This document shows, one piece after another, positions 9,401-17,114 of a stretch of DNA of 64,000 nt. The position numbers were made by a program, and so were the translations under genes. This DNA comes from JANXUC01 sp043782485. Lineage in GTDB: Bacteria; Acidobacteriota; Terriglobia; Terriglobales; Acidobacteriaceae. The notes beneath the pieces are model-generated. The model was not told the DNA's origin and ran no database searches. It saw only the letters and a program-made list of their open reading frames with translations. Location of the stretch: positions 1 through 64,000 of the forward strand of contig JAYWAL010000023.1 in assembly GCA_043782485.1 (NCBI GenBank). Direction: 5' to 3'. Position 1 is the stretch's first letter, and each line of letters begins with the position of its first letter.

Positions 9401-9537
9401 TCCAGACTCCGCCAGTATTCGGGCCCGCTCGTGGAAGCGATTTCCTCGCGCACGGCAGTTAGATCCAAACCTTTGGCCCCGAGCGTGGTCTTCTTGCCCG
9501 GGCAAACATCTTCGCGTTTTGTATTTTCAGCGGCCAT
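6469..9537 (-). CDS. actB: Alternative complex III large subunit ActB (molybdopterin-oxidoreductase-like domain fused to iron-sulfur domain)
   Basis: A 1022-residue fusion. A twin-arginine signal (SRRGFLQTMAASLALAGM) lies unusually deep, near residues 73-90, after a soluble N-terminal leader, as is usual for ActB. Residues of about 100-750 form the MopB-like domain, which in this family carries no molybdenum cofactor. The C-terminal quarter has four cysteine clusters: CVGCNACMIACHSE, CMQCENAPCELVCPVGA, CIGTRYCSNNCPYK, and CTYC with CQQACPSNA. They fit three 4Fe-4S and one 3Fe-4S centres. It transfers electrons between the quinol site of ActC and the haems of ActA/ActE. Confidence 0.95.
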   Translation of the reverse strand: MAAENTKREDVCPGKKTTLGAKGLDLTAVREEIASTSGPEYWRSLEELAGSEEFRDMMHREFPKGSSEWLDSVSRRGFLQTMAASLALAGMTACTRQPLEQIVPYVRQPEDLIPGRPQFFASSAMLGGYASPVLVESHMGRPTKIEGNPEHPASLGAADIFAQASLLDMYDPDRSQTPVNLGQTRSWKNFVDQIRTRMAGQRAVDGEGLRLLTGPISSPTLVSQIQALLKVYPKAKWHQYSPLHRDSVLAGSMLAFGQAVETQYRLENADVILSLDADFLAPTFPGSARYTHDYASRRNPDAAMNRLYVVESVPSPTGVKAEHRLSLRASEVEGFARNLAASLGLGGTADNSRFLRAVADDLKAHAGSSVVIVGDQQSPEVHALAHAINAHLGNVGKTVVYTDTVVASATDQTASLRELTQDLREKKVDVLVILGANPVYDAPVDLNFADALMNSGAGLRLHHGLYQDETAELCQWHVNAAHALEAWSDGRAYDGSACLVQPLIAPLYDGKSAHELVAALMGQSTLTGYEIVRAYWQGQTKSPDFEAFWRKAVHDGFVAGTAYPAKAVSLKSLPPSKAAVTADASAIEVSFRGDPAIYDGAFANNGWMQELPKPMSKMTWDNPAWIGPAFAAREKLKSEDIVTLEIAGRKVDVPVWIQAGHPDHAITVFLGYGRRRVGRVGTGAGFDLYKVRSSDASWRAAGKITRLAQTYKLASTQGYQTIETSFETSPGVMGTRPVIREGSLAEYKKNPNFAREMEEAPERNVTLYPNVDYSDPSYNKLGYAWGMTVDLGACVGCNACMIACHSENNIPVVGKAQVVVGRHMHWLRVDAYYQGDRDNPSANFQPVPCMQCENAPCELVCPVGATVHSTEGLNDMVYNRCIGTRYCSNNCPYKVRRFNFLLYQDWETPQFKMMRNPDVSIRSRGVMEKCTYCVQRISVARIDSEREERAVRDGEIQTACQQACPSNAIVFGNVNDPQSKVSKLKAQARNYSMLAELNTRPRTTYLAEVRNPNPELEHAERG

Positions 9538-9583
9538 TTAGTTTCGCGTATTCAAAACCCCACCCACAGCCCTATCCATAGCC

Positions 9584-10282
9584 CTATCGATGACAGGTCG
9601 AGCAACTTGTAATATCCGAAGTATTCCGCAAATGATATTTCACCACCAGCGCCTTACCCAGCGCTTCCTGATCCGCATAGTCCTTGCCGTCCACCGTTAC
9701 CGGCGCATCACTCGTCGGCTGCTTGTACTCCATATTGAAAACCTGATCGCGGGGCCGCAGGAACTTCTCCGGCGCGCGGTGACATTCCAGGCACCACTCC
9801 ATCTGGAGGGTGTTGGCCGCGTACATCAGCGGCATCTTATCCACCGGACCGTGGCAGGTATTGCAGCCCACGCCCTTGTTGATATGAATGCTGTGATTGA
9901 AATACACGTAGTCGGGCAGGTCGTTGAGCTTGCTCCACACCAGCGAATGCCCGCTGCGGTAGCTTTCCCGCACTGGCTCGAGCAGCGCCGCGTTGGTCCA
10001 GATCTGCGAGTGGCAGTTCATACAGGTCTTGGTCGGGGGGATGCTGGCGTAATTCGAGGTTTCGACCGACGTATGGCAGTAGCGGCAGTCAATTCCCAAT
10101 CCGGCGACGTGGTGCTGATGGCTGAACGGCACCGGCTGCGGCTTGGTCACGCCCTGGTAGGTGATGTACGGCGAGCGCTCAAACGCAAACAAACCGGCAA
10201 ACGCCGCGCCGCCTAACAAGACAACGGCAACGATGCTGGCCTTCGAGTACAGATTAATGCTGCGATGGAAAATCTGCGCCAT
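9584..10282 (-). CDS. actA: Alternative complex III pentahaem cytochrome c subunit ActA
   Basis: A 232-residue protein anchored by one N-terminal helix (ASIVAVVLLGGAAFAGLFAF). Five CxxCH haem-attachment sites occur in order: CRYCH, CMNCH, CNTCH, CLECH and CSTCH, the last just before the C-terminus. Five haems is the expected number for ActA. The protein faces the periplasm and moves electrons out of ActB. It is the first gene of the operon; the upstream region holds repeats and a candidate promoter. Confidence 0.95.
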   Translation of the reverse strand: MAQIFHRSINLYSKASIVAVVLLGGAAFAGLFAFERSPYITYQGVTKPQPVPFSHQHHVAGLGIDCRYCHTSVETSNYASIPPTKTCMNCHSQIWTNAALLEPVRESYRSGHSLVWSKLNDLPDYVYFNHSIHINKGVGCNTCHGPVDKMPLMYAANTLQMEWCLECHRAPEKFLRPRDQVFNMEYKQPTSDAPVTVDGKDYADQEALGKALVVKYHLRNTSDITSCSTCHR

Positions 10283-10368
10283 TCGAACAAACGTCCTAAA
10301 TTGTGCTGCTCGGTTATGAAGCGGGGCGAACTAAACCCCAATCGCGCCTTGCCGACGCCGGTACCACA

Positions 10369-10420
10369 TTTAAGAATGCCCGAAACTAAAAATGCCCGGA
10401 ACTTAAGAGTGTACGAAAAC
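10369..10420. promoter_or_regulatory. Three tandem 16-18 bp repeats upstream of actA (possible operator)
   Basis: Three adjoining degenerate copies follow each other without spacer: TTTAAGAATGCCCGAAAC (10369-10386), TAAAAATGCCCGGAAC (10387-10402) and TTAAGAGTGTACGAAAAC (10403-10420). They share AA-rich starts, a G/CCCG centre and an AAC end. They lie 90-140 bases upstream of the actA start and just downstream of a candidate promoter. This is the usual look of a repeated binding site for a regulator, but no regulator can be named. Confidence 0.45.
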
Positions 10421-10443
10421 CAAAACTATCTAGGAAACTGGTT

Positions 10444-10473
10444 AGTATAAACAGGCGCGAGAGCATTTGTCTT
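10444..10473 (-). promoter_or_regulatory. Candidate sigma-70 promoter for the act-cox operon
   Basis: On the minus strand AAGACA (10468-10473) is followed after 18 bases by TATACT (10444-10449). The -10 box differs from TATAAT at one position and the -35 matches TTGACA at four of six. It would give a leader of about 155 bases before actA, including the three tandem repeats. No gene is supported in the stretch 10283-10600; a 68-codon frame there has no family resemblance. Confidence 0.4.
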
Positions 10474-10600
10474 GTGCTTTTTCGGATTTCTCGCGTCGCG
10501 TTCTCACAACGGGAAAAAATTCGCGATTGGGCGGGAATTTTTCGCTGATTCTTCGGTGACTCTTGGCCAACTCCACGCCTGGCCAACCCCACGCCGCCCG

Positions 10601-12046
10601 CTACCGCAGGTTCATGGCTAAAATCCTCGGCTCGGTCATCTCTTCCATCGCATACCGCAGTCCTTCGCGCCCCAACCCCGAATCCTTCACCCCGCCATAC
10701 GGCATGTGGTCAATACGGAAAGAAGGAACCTCCCCCGCCATCACTCCGCCTACTTCCAGCTCCTCAAACGCCTGGAAAATGCGCTTGGCGTCGCGTGTAA
10801 ACACCCCCGCCTGCAAGCCAAAATCCGACTGATTCACCCGCTCCAGCGCCTCTTCAAACCGGTCATAGGGTTCCACCGTCACCACTGGAGCAAAAATTTC
10901 TTTGCAGTTCACTTTCATGTCCGGCTGCGTGTTACTGAGCACGGTGGGTTCCAAAATGGAGCCCTTGCGCTGCCCGCCGCATAGAAGGCGAGCACCTTTG
11001 GCTACGGCTTCCTGCACCCACTGCTCGGCCCGCACCGCATCCGACTCCCGAATCAACGGCCCTACATCCGTCGTCTCCTCCATGGGATCGCCCATCCGCA
11101 GCTTCCGCACCCCCGCCACCAGTAGCTCGATAAACTTCCCGTACACGCTGCGCTCGACAAAAATCCTCTGCACAGAAATGCAGGTCTGCCCGGCATAAAG
11201 ATACCCGCCCGCCACACAGCGCTCGGCCGCGTAAGCCAGATCGGTATCGTCATGCACAATCACGCCCGCGTTCCCGCCCAGCTCCAGCGCCACGCGCTTG
11301 CGTCCCGAGCGACTCTTAATGCCCCAGCCCACCGGGGCGCTTCCCGTAAAGCTGACCATCTTGATGCGGTCGTCTTCCACCAGCACACCGGTGTCCTCAT
11401 TCGACAGCATGAGCACGTTCAAACCGCCGTCCGGCCATCCCGCCTGCTGGACGATTTCTCCTAACATCAATGAGGCAGTGGGAGCCTGCGGCGCAGGCTT
11501 CAACACCATCGGGCAGCCGCAAGCCATCGCCGGAGCCACCTTGTGCGCCACCAGATTCAAGGGAAAATTGAACGGCGTAATCCCAGTAATCGGCCCAATC
11601 GGAAAGCGCTTTACAATCGACCACCGCCCGGCCGTCGATTCCTGCCAGTCCAGCGGCAAATACTCCCCGCCCAGGCGAGTAGCCTCTTCGGCGGCAATCT
11701 GGAACGTGAAAACCGCCCGGTCCACTTCGACCCGCGCCACTTTGATGGGCTTGCCGGCTTCGAGACAAATGGACCGCGCAAATTCCTCGCGCCGCGCCGC
11801 AATCCCCGCCGCCACCGCCCGCAAAACTCTCTGCCGCTCAAACGCTGGCAACCGCCGGGTCGTCCCAAACGCCGTCACCGCCGCCGCAATCGCCTGCTCC
11901 GCGTGTTTCCGCGTCCCAACAAACGTCCGGCTGACCACGCTGCCGTCGTAAGGAGAACGAATCTCCTGCGCAGTTCCCTCTTCCAACCACTTCCCAGCAA
12001 TCAAAAAGCCACGGGTAGCCACTTCCACCTCAGCCATCGGCGCCAT
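10601..12046 (-). CDS. NAD(P)-dependent aldehyde dehydrogenase
   Basis: A 481-residue ALDH-superfamily enzyme of normal length. The N-terminal NAD-binding part has ITPFNFPLNLVAHKVAPAMA and the VLKPAPQAP site. The general base Glu255 is in LELGGNAGV and the catalytic Cys289 is in YAGQTCISVQRIF. It oxidises an aldehyde to the acid in the cytoplasm. Overall it looks most like the lactaldehyde/phosphonoacetaldehyde/y4uC-like branch rather than betaine or succinate-semialdehyde enzymes, so the substrate cannot be set. The ATG at 12046 has GGGAGG six bases upstream and is preferred over the ATG three codons in. It is a single gene with no obvious pathway partner nearby. Confidence 0.93.
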   Translation of the reverse strand: MAPMAEVEVATRGFLIAGKWLEEGTAQEIRSPYDGSVVSRTFVGTRKHAEQAIAAAVTAFGTTRRLPAFERQRVLRAVAAGIAARREEFARSICLEAGKPIKVARVEVDRAVFTFQIAAEEATRLGGEYLPLDWQESTAGRWSIVKRFPIGPITGITPFNFPLNLVAHKVAPAMACGCPMVLKPAPQAPTASLMLGEIVQQAGWPDGGLNVLMLSNEDTGVLVEDDRIKMVSFTGSAPVGWGIKSRSGRKRVALELGGNAGVIVHDDTDLAYAAERCVAGGYLYAGQTCISVQRIFVERSVYGKFIELLVAGVRKLRMGDPMEETTDVGPLIRESDAVRAEQWVQEAVAKGARLLCGGQRKGSILEPTVLSNTQPDMKVNCKEIFAPVVTVEPYDRFEEALERVNQSDFGLQAGVFTRDAKRIFQAFEELEVGGVMAGEVPSFRIDHMPYGGVKDSGLGREGLRYAMEEMTEPRILAMNLR

Positions 12047-12199
12047 CGGACCCCTCCCAAAAGCAAAAGTTAATTATAGTCTCGGCATTTATTTGCGTCG
12101 TTTGTTTACCTCGTGCTTTTCGAGTTCAGGGAGAAAGCCTACTCTGAGCACGGACGGACGGACGGGGACTTCGCACTCGATCGTCGCAGCCTGTCAGAC

Positions 12200-12871
12200 T
12201 CAATACGCTTCCATCTCCTTAAACAAGAGCGTCGTCGATACCCGCTCGTTGCCATCCGGATCAAAACTGGGCTGTCGATGAGAAAAGCTGGTTTTCGAAA
12301 CCAGAAAATACATCCCGCTCGCCGTGAACAGTTTCGAATAGTCTTGTTTGAAAGAAAAGACGCCCTCTTTGTGATGGTATGGCCGCTTATGCTGATGAAT
12401 CGGATCAAAATCCGTAATCGCGAGAAATCCGCCATGCTTCAGCAGCCGGTCCGCCTCAGCCACAGCAGACAACAAATCCTGCCGGTCCAAGAGATATAAA
12501 CAAAATCCAAAGTAAACGAGATCGAACGATTGGCTTTCAAACGGCATCTTCGACGCCGACCCAGCATGCAACTGAATCCGCTCGCCCCCAAACTTCCGAT
12601 TCCCTTCCGCAACCGCAAGCTTTGACGGATCCAGGCCGCTGCCCTTCGCATCGAGTAACTCGCAGATCCGCGCCAGCTTGCTTCCGCTGGAGCATCCAAT
12701 TTCCGCCACCGAGCCGATCTTCTCCCGGAACGGCGTCAACTCCCGCGTCAGCCAGTCGATATCCGAAAACTCCTGCCCCCACTTCTCGGCCATCGAGTCC
12801 AACGCGCCCCTATTTCTCCGAAAATAGTTGTCGCCTTCCTCATCCAGAAACGTCTTCGTTTGATTCGTCAC
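12200..12871 (-). CDS. Class I SAM-dependent methyltransferase
   Basis: A 223-residue Rossmann-fold methyltransferase. Motif I is SVAEIGCSSGSKLARI (residues 54-69), an acidic loop follows at GSGLDPSKLAVA, and the FDLVYFGFCLYLLDRQDL segment follows the adenine-binding region. The mid-section LLKHGGFLAITDFDP is typical of small-molecule or sugar-biosynthesis methyltransferases. The substrate is not evident. Its start overlaps the stop of the amidohydrolase gene by four bases, so the two are probably one transcription unit. Confidence 0.88.
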   Translation of the reverse strand: MTNQTKTFLDEEGDNYFRRNRGALDSMAEKWGQEFSDIDWLTRELTPFREKIGSVAEIGCSSGSKLARICELLDAKGSGLDPSKLAVAEGNRKFGGERIQLHAGSASKMPFESQSFDLVYFGFCLYLLDRQDLLSAVAEADRLLKHGGFLAITDFDPIHQHKRPYHHKEGVFSFKQDYSKLFTASGMYFLVSKTSFSHRQPSFDPDGNERVSTTLLFKEMEAY

Positions 12872-14220
12872 TTCCCCACCCCGCTATTCCTCACCACGAC
12901 TCCACCCTTCATTACGAATCCGATTTGTTCCAAATCGCCAATATCTCTCAAAGGATCTCCCGAAGTTGCCACAATATCGGCGAACTTCCCTGCCTCAATC
13001 ACTCCCACACGGTCCTGCCACCCAATCAGCTCCGCCGCCCGCATTGTCCCAGCCCGCACAATGTCGACGGGCTCCATGCCAAGACTCAGCAAAGCCCCAT
13101 ACATCGTAGCCGTCGCCTCTCCTCGCGTTTTCCCCGGATATTCAAACCACATATCAGAACCCGCCGCATACTTCACGCCGGATTGCAAAACCCGCCGCAG
13201 CCGCGCCGCCCCACTCTGCTGGTCGTTCTTCTCCCATTGGAATCGCGAACGCCGTGACAGCGGTGTATTTTTTCTCAACCACCCTCGCAACCGCCCGCCG
13301 GAAAAAGGCGTGATGTCCAAGAAAATCCCCGCCTCGCGCATCGCCTTCAACTGCTCGTCGGTCACATCATCCCCGTGTTCGATCGAGTCCACGCGCGCAT
13401 CGATGGCCGCCTGAATCCCCACCACGGTATTCGCATGCACCGCCACTTTCATGCCCGACCGGTGCGCTTCCTCCACAATCGCTTTCATTTCCCCAAGAGT
13501 CAGAAACCGCCCCTCGGGATCGGCCACTACCTTGATCCCGTCCGCGCCATACGCCCGATTCTGCCGCACCGCCGCACGCGCCTCATCCGCACTGCCCACA
13601 ATGAGAAATTCCTGTTCCAGAATTTCCTTCGCCACTGCCGGGTTCAACGTCATCAACTGCCCGCCCGGCGGCGCCAGCTTCCGGCACGACGCCAAAATTC
13701 GCGGCCCCATCACCCAGCCCTCATTCACGGCATCGCGCAGCGCCGCATCCCCATCAATCCCCGAGTGCCCCAGCACGCGCACGGTCGTGAACCCGCCCTC
13801 TAACTCCTCGCGCGCCATCCGCGCCCCCAGCAGCGCCCGCCGCGAAACACTCATCCCCGCCACCGCCTGCAGCAGCGCCTCATCTTCGAGCCCCATGGCG
13901 TCCAGCAAATGCGCGTGGCAATCAATCAATCCAGGCAGCACGGCAGCGCCACCTAGATCAATCACCACCGCGTCTTTCGGCGCATGTGCCCTCACCTGCG
14001 CGAATGGACCCACTTCCTGAATCCTCTCGCCCTCAATCAGCACGCCCTGATCAACAAGATACTTCCCCGCGCGAACATCCAGCAGCCGCCCCGCCTTGAG
14101 CAGGGTGATCTTCGCAGCATTGTTCTGCGCTGCGACGTTCTGCGCCGCGACGTTCTGCGCCGCGCCCCACGGAACCATGAACAATAAAAGCAGGCCAAGC
14201 ATTAGAATCTTTCGCAGCAA
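12868..14220 (-). CDS. Secreted amidohydrolase (imidazolonepropionase/prolidase-like metal-dependent hydrolase)
   Basis: A 450-residue protein from a TTG start at 14220. A GGAG lies eight bases upstream and a clean signal peptide (LRKILMLGLLLLFMVPWGAA) follows; the longer reading frame to 14400 has no such support. The metal site HxH is in LIDCHAHLLDAMG. Further histidines lie in KVAVHANTVVG and DSIEHGDDV, with the metal-ligand aspartate in AAGSDMWFEYPG. The family hydrolyses cyclic amides or peptides, often in the periplasm. Right after the signal there is a fivefold NVAAQ-like repeat from a 15-base tandem repeat, which would form a flexible spacer. It is coupled to the methyltransferase gene. 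Confidence 0.88.
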   Translation of the reverse strand: MLRKILMLGLLLLFMVPWGAAQNVAAQNVAAQNNAAKITLLKAGRLLDVRAGKYLVDQGVLIEGERIQEVGPFAQVRAHAPKDAVVIDLGGAAVLPGLIDCHAHLLDAMGLEDEALLQAVAGMSVSRRALLGARMAREELEGGFTTVRVLGHSGIDGDAALRDAVNEGWVMGPRILASCRKLAPPGGQLMTLNPAVAKEILEQEFLIVGSADEARAAVRQNRAYGADGIKVVADPEGRFLTLGEMKAIVEEAHRSGMKVAVHANTVVGIQAAIDARVDSIEHGDDVTDEQLKAMREAGIFLDITPFSGGRLRGWLRKNTPLSRRSRFQWEKNDQQSGAARLRRVLQSGVKYAAGSDMWFEYPGKTRGEATATMYGALLSLGMEPVDIVRAGTMRAAELIGWQDRVGVIEAGKFADIVATSGDPLRDIGDLEQIGFVMKGGVVVRNSGVGK

Positions 14221-14272
14221 GACACAGTCTCCACAAAGCGGATCATGGTAACAAAGAAACCGGACCAGCTCA

Positions 14273-14377
14273 TGTGGCACGGACACTCCTGTCCGCGTGG
14301 TCTTGGGTTGGGAGGACCAGGGGGGCAGGTCTAAGAGTAAAAGCAAGACCACGCGGGCGAGAGCGTCCGCGCTACAT
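14273..14377. repeat. Long imperfect inverted repeat (33-base arms)
   Basis: The left arm at 14273-14305 begins TGTGGCACGGACACTCCTGT. The right arm at 14345-14377 ends GAGAGCGTCCGCGCTACA. The two are imperfect reverse complements around a 39-base centre. The arms resemble GCGGACGCTCTCGCCCGCG-type palindromes that recur between genes in acidobacterial genomes (family knowledge, not checked here). No transposase is present, so at most it is a non-autonomous element. Confidence 0.55.
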
Positions 14378-14382
14378 AACAA

Positions 14383-14414
14383 AAACGCCGCCCCGGCCAA
14401 AGCCGAAGCGGCGA
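14383..14414 (-). terminator. Rho-independent terminator of the helicase gene
   Basis: On the minus strand CGCCGC and GCGGCG arms (within 14387-14414) enclose a GC-rich inner hairpin and are followed by TTTTTG. It lies about 40 bases after the stop of the DEAD-box helicase gene, so transcription should end before the amidohydrolase gene. Confidence 0.75.
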
Positions 14415-14453
14415 AATTACCAAATCACAAATTCCGAAATTACAAATGGTGTC

Positions 14454-15701
14454 CTAGACCATCTGCAAAACTTCCCCTGGCAATCGCACCATCCGCGTTT
14501 TCGGAGCATCCGCCGGGCGTCGTGGAGCATTCTGCCGCTTCACCACCGCCCGTGCCGCATTGCGAGCTTCCATTTCCGGAGTGGCCGCTGTGCCGTCTGC
14601 GGTCATCCGCTCCATCTTGATGCCCAGAGTCCGTTCCAGAGAATGCAGTTCTGATCTCTGCTCCCGCGCAAACAGGGTCGAAGCGATGCCGGAGTTCCCG
14701 GCCCGCCCCGTTCGCCCAACGCGGTGAATGAAATTTTCCGCAATTTCCGGCAAGTCATAGTTGATGACGTGCGCAATGTCTTCCACGTGAATCCCACGCG
14801 AAGCCAGATCCGTCGCCACCAGCACCTGATAGCGTCCCGTTTGGAAGCCAACCAGTGCCGCCGTGCGCTGCGATTGCGTACGATCTCCGTGAATCATGGC
14901 CGCCGCAAAGCCCTCGCGCGCCAGATTCTTGGCGATCCGCTCGGTTCCGCGTTTGGTGCGGGCAAACACCAGGCACCGCCCGGATTCGTTCGCCAACAGC
15001 CGTTCCAAAGCTTCCTGCTTGCGGTCCGAAGGCACTTCGCAAGCCTGCATGCGGATGTTTTCCGCCGGCTTCGATTGCGACCCGAAGGATAGACGCACTG
15101 GATTGCGCATGTAGTCATTGACCAAACGCGCCGCCGAGGCTTCTAAAGTCGCCGAAAACAGCATGGTTTGGCGGTCTTTGGGGAGCGCTCCCACAATGCG
15201 CCGGATGGCGGGCAGGAATCCCATATCCAACATGCGGTCGGCTTCGTCGAGAACCAGCGTACGCAGTCCGCGGAAGATAATCAGCCCGCGGTCGAGAAAG
15301 TCCTCCAGGCGTCCGGGAGTCGCCACAACCACGCGTGCGCCCTTGCGCAAGCTGGCAATTTGCACCCGTTCGGAGAGGCCGCCCACGACCACCGCCGCCG
15401 GACCCAGTTTCGGGCCACGCAGGGCGTCATATTGTTCGGCCACTTGCATTGCCAGCTCGCGGGTCGGGACCAGCACCAGCGCGGTAATGCCAGGGGTGTT
15501 TTTCTCCAGCAATTGCTCCATCATGGGTACGACAAACGCCAGGGTCTTCCCGGTGCCGGTCTGCGCCAAAGCGAGCAGGTCTTTGCCGGCCAGGGCCTGC
15601 GGAATGGCCGCATCCTGCACCGGTGTAGGGGTTATGAACTTGTTAATGGAAAGTTGTTTCTGTGTGTAGGGGGAGAGCGATAATTCTGAAAAATTCGGCA
15701 T
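14454..15701 (-). CDS. rhlE: DEAD-box ATP-dependent RNA helicase, RhlE-like
   Basis: A 415-residue helicase with all classical motifs: the Q motif region ITPTPVQDAAIP, Walker A AQTGTGKT, PTRELAMQ, DEAD in LVLDEADRMLD, SAT in MLFSATLEAS, and HRVGRTGRAG. A short basic tail (VVKRQNAPRRPADAPK) is typical for RhlE-type enzymes. It unwinds structured RNA in ribosome assembly or RNA decay. The start MPNFSELSL at 15701 is preferred because AAGGA lies just upstream; twelve extra codons to 15737 lack a ribosome-binding site and family similarity. Confidence 0.93.
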   Translation of the reverse strand: MPNFSELSLSPYTQKQLSINKFITPTPVQDAAIPQALAGKDLLALAQTGTGKTLAFVVPMMEQLLEKNTPGITALVLVPTRELAMQVAEQYDALRGPKLGPAAVVVGGLSERVQIASLRKGARVVVATPGRLEDFLDRGLIIFRGLRTLVLDEADRMLDMGFLPAIRRIVGALPKDRQTMLFSATLEASAARLVNDYMRNPVRLSFGSQSKPAENIRMQACEVPSDRKQEALERLLANESGRCLVFARTKRGTERIAKNLAREGFAAAMIHGDRTQSQRTAALVGFQTGRYQVLVATDLASRGIHVEDIAHVINYDLPEIAENFIHRVGRTGRAGNSGIASTLFAREQRSELHSLERTLGIKMERMTADGTAATPEMEARNAARAVVKRQNAPRRPADAPKTRMVRLPGEVLQMV

Positions 15702-16043
15702 GCATCCTTCTGTGGCTGGCGCAAGGCGCAACAGCACACACGGAGCTATCCGGCGAGCGGCTACGAAAAAGCCAGTCTAGTGTTTCCTTAGAGTTACGCT
15801 GGAAATCGACGGTGGGGACTCGGGGGCGGGAATTCTCAGATCGTCACTACATGAACCAGAAGTCTCACCACACAAACCGCTGAAATAGCGTTCAACAGAG
15901 TCTAGCACAGTGGGGCAAGGATTGCACGCTGCGCCGCTCAAGCCTGTTAATAACTTAGTTACCTTTGGTCGTCGCTTCCCCTTGGGATTTGTCGCCATGC
16001 CTGCCAGCGCGTACCATAAGCATTCGCTCGGAGGCATTACCCC
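15702..16043. other. Divergent intergenic region, rhlE / YncE-like gene
   Basis: About 340 bases separate two divergent genes and must hold both promoters. I see no tRNA, conserved leader or strong consensus promoter. A minus-strand frame at 15777-16037 has no family-like features and is not called. Confidence 0.4.
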
Positions 16044-17072
16044 ATGAACCTCGTACGCTCGTTATCCCTGCTTGCTGTGACCCTCGCCCTCACCTTGTCG
16101 GCTCACTCCGCCGACACCCCGAAATACCACGTCCTGCGCCACATGGCCCTCGGTGGCGACAGCGGATGGGACTACTTCACCTACGATCCCGCCGGGCACC
16201 GCCTCTTCATTTCCCGCGGAACGCGCGTGATGGTGGTTGACGTCGCGGCTGGAGCGCTCACCGCTGAAGTGGTGAACACTCCGGGCGTTCACGGCATTGC
16301 CCTGGTTCCCGAGGCTGGGCTGGGCTACACCAGCAACGGACGCGAAAACACGGTCACGGTGTTCGACCTGAAAGATCTCCGCGAAACCGCCCGCATCAAG
16401 GTGGGGGAAAACCCGGACGCCATCGCCTACGATCCATTTTCGAAACGAATCTTCACCTTCAACGGTAAAAGCAAGGACACCACGGCCATCGACGTCGCCA
16501 CGGGAAAAGTTGCCGGGACCATTCCGCTGGGCGGCAAGCCCGAATTTGCAGTGTCCGATGGCAAGGGCCGCATGTACGTGAATAACGAAGACAAAAGCGA
16601 AATCATTGAATTTGATCCGCAGGCGCTAAAGGTTCTACATAACTGGAAGCTGACGGGCTGCGAAAGCCCCTCGGGTCTGGCCATGGACAAGAAAAACCGC
16701 CGCCTCTTCGCTGGCTGCGACAATAAGGTCATGGCCGTGGTCAACGCTGACACCGGCAAAGTCATCACCACCCTGCCCATCGGCGAAGGCGTGGATGCCA
16801 ACGCTTTCGATCCCGAAACCATGCTCGCCTTCAGCTCCAATGGCGAAGGAAACCTGACGGTGGTCCATGAGGACTCGCCCGACAAATTCACAGTCGTGGA
16901 AACCGTTCCAACCGCGAAAGGTGCGCGCACCATGGCGCTCGACCCGGGGACGCACAAGGTCTACGTGGTTACAGCCAAATTCGGCCCGCCTCCGGCGCCG
17001 ACCACGGCCACTCCACATCCGTGGCCTTCCGTTCTGCCCAACACGTTTGAGGTCATCGAACTGGGGCAGTAG
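16044..17072 (+). CDS. Secreted YncE-like beta-propeller protein
   Basis: A 342-residue protein with a signal peptide (LLAVTLALTLSAHSA, cleavage near residue 23). About seven propeller blades follow. Each has the YncE/YVTN pattern of a strand followed by VxVxDxxTGKV, for example TTAIDVATGKVAGTIPLGG and MAVVNADTGKVITTLPIGEG. Such proteins are periplasmic or exported and often bind or scaffold other macromolecules; no enzyme activity can be assigned. A Pro/Thr-rich loop (GPPPAPTTATPHPWP) lies near the end. The gene stands alone. Confidence 0.88.
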   Translation: MNLVRSLSLLAVTLALTLSAHSADTPKYHVLRHMALGGDSGWDYFTYDPAGHRLFISRGTRVMVVDVAAGALTAEVVNTPGVHGIALVPEAGLGYTSNGRENTVTVFDLKDLRETARIKVGENPDAIAYDPFSKRIFTFNGKSKDTTAIDVATGKVAGTIPLGGKPEFAVSDGKGRMYVNNEDKSEIIEFDPQALKVLHNWKLTGCESPSGLAMDKKNRRLFAGCDNKVMAVVNADTGKVITTLPIGEGVDANAFDPETMLAFSSNGEGNLTVVHEDSPDKFTVVETVPTAKGARTMALDPGTHKVYVVTAKFGPPPAPTTATPHPWPSVLPNTFEVIELGQ

Positions 17073-17114
17073 CCGCCGGTCAAACTAAGGAATGTGGAGC
17101 TGCGTCCGCGATCG

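Noticed and set aside
10386..10592. 68-codon minus-strand frame in the act operon leader
   Set aside because: It has no ribosome-binding site, lies over the tandem repeats and promoter, and has no recognisable features.
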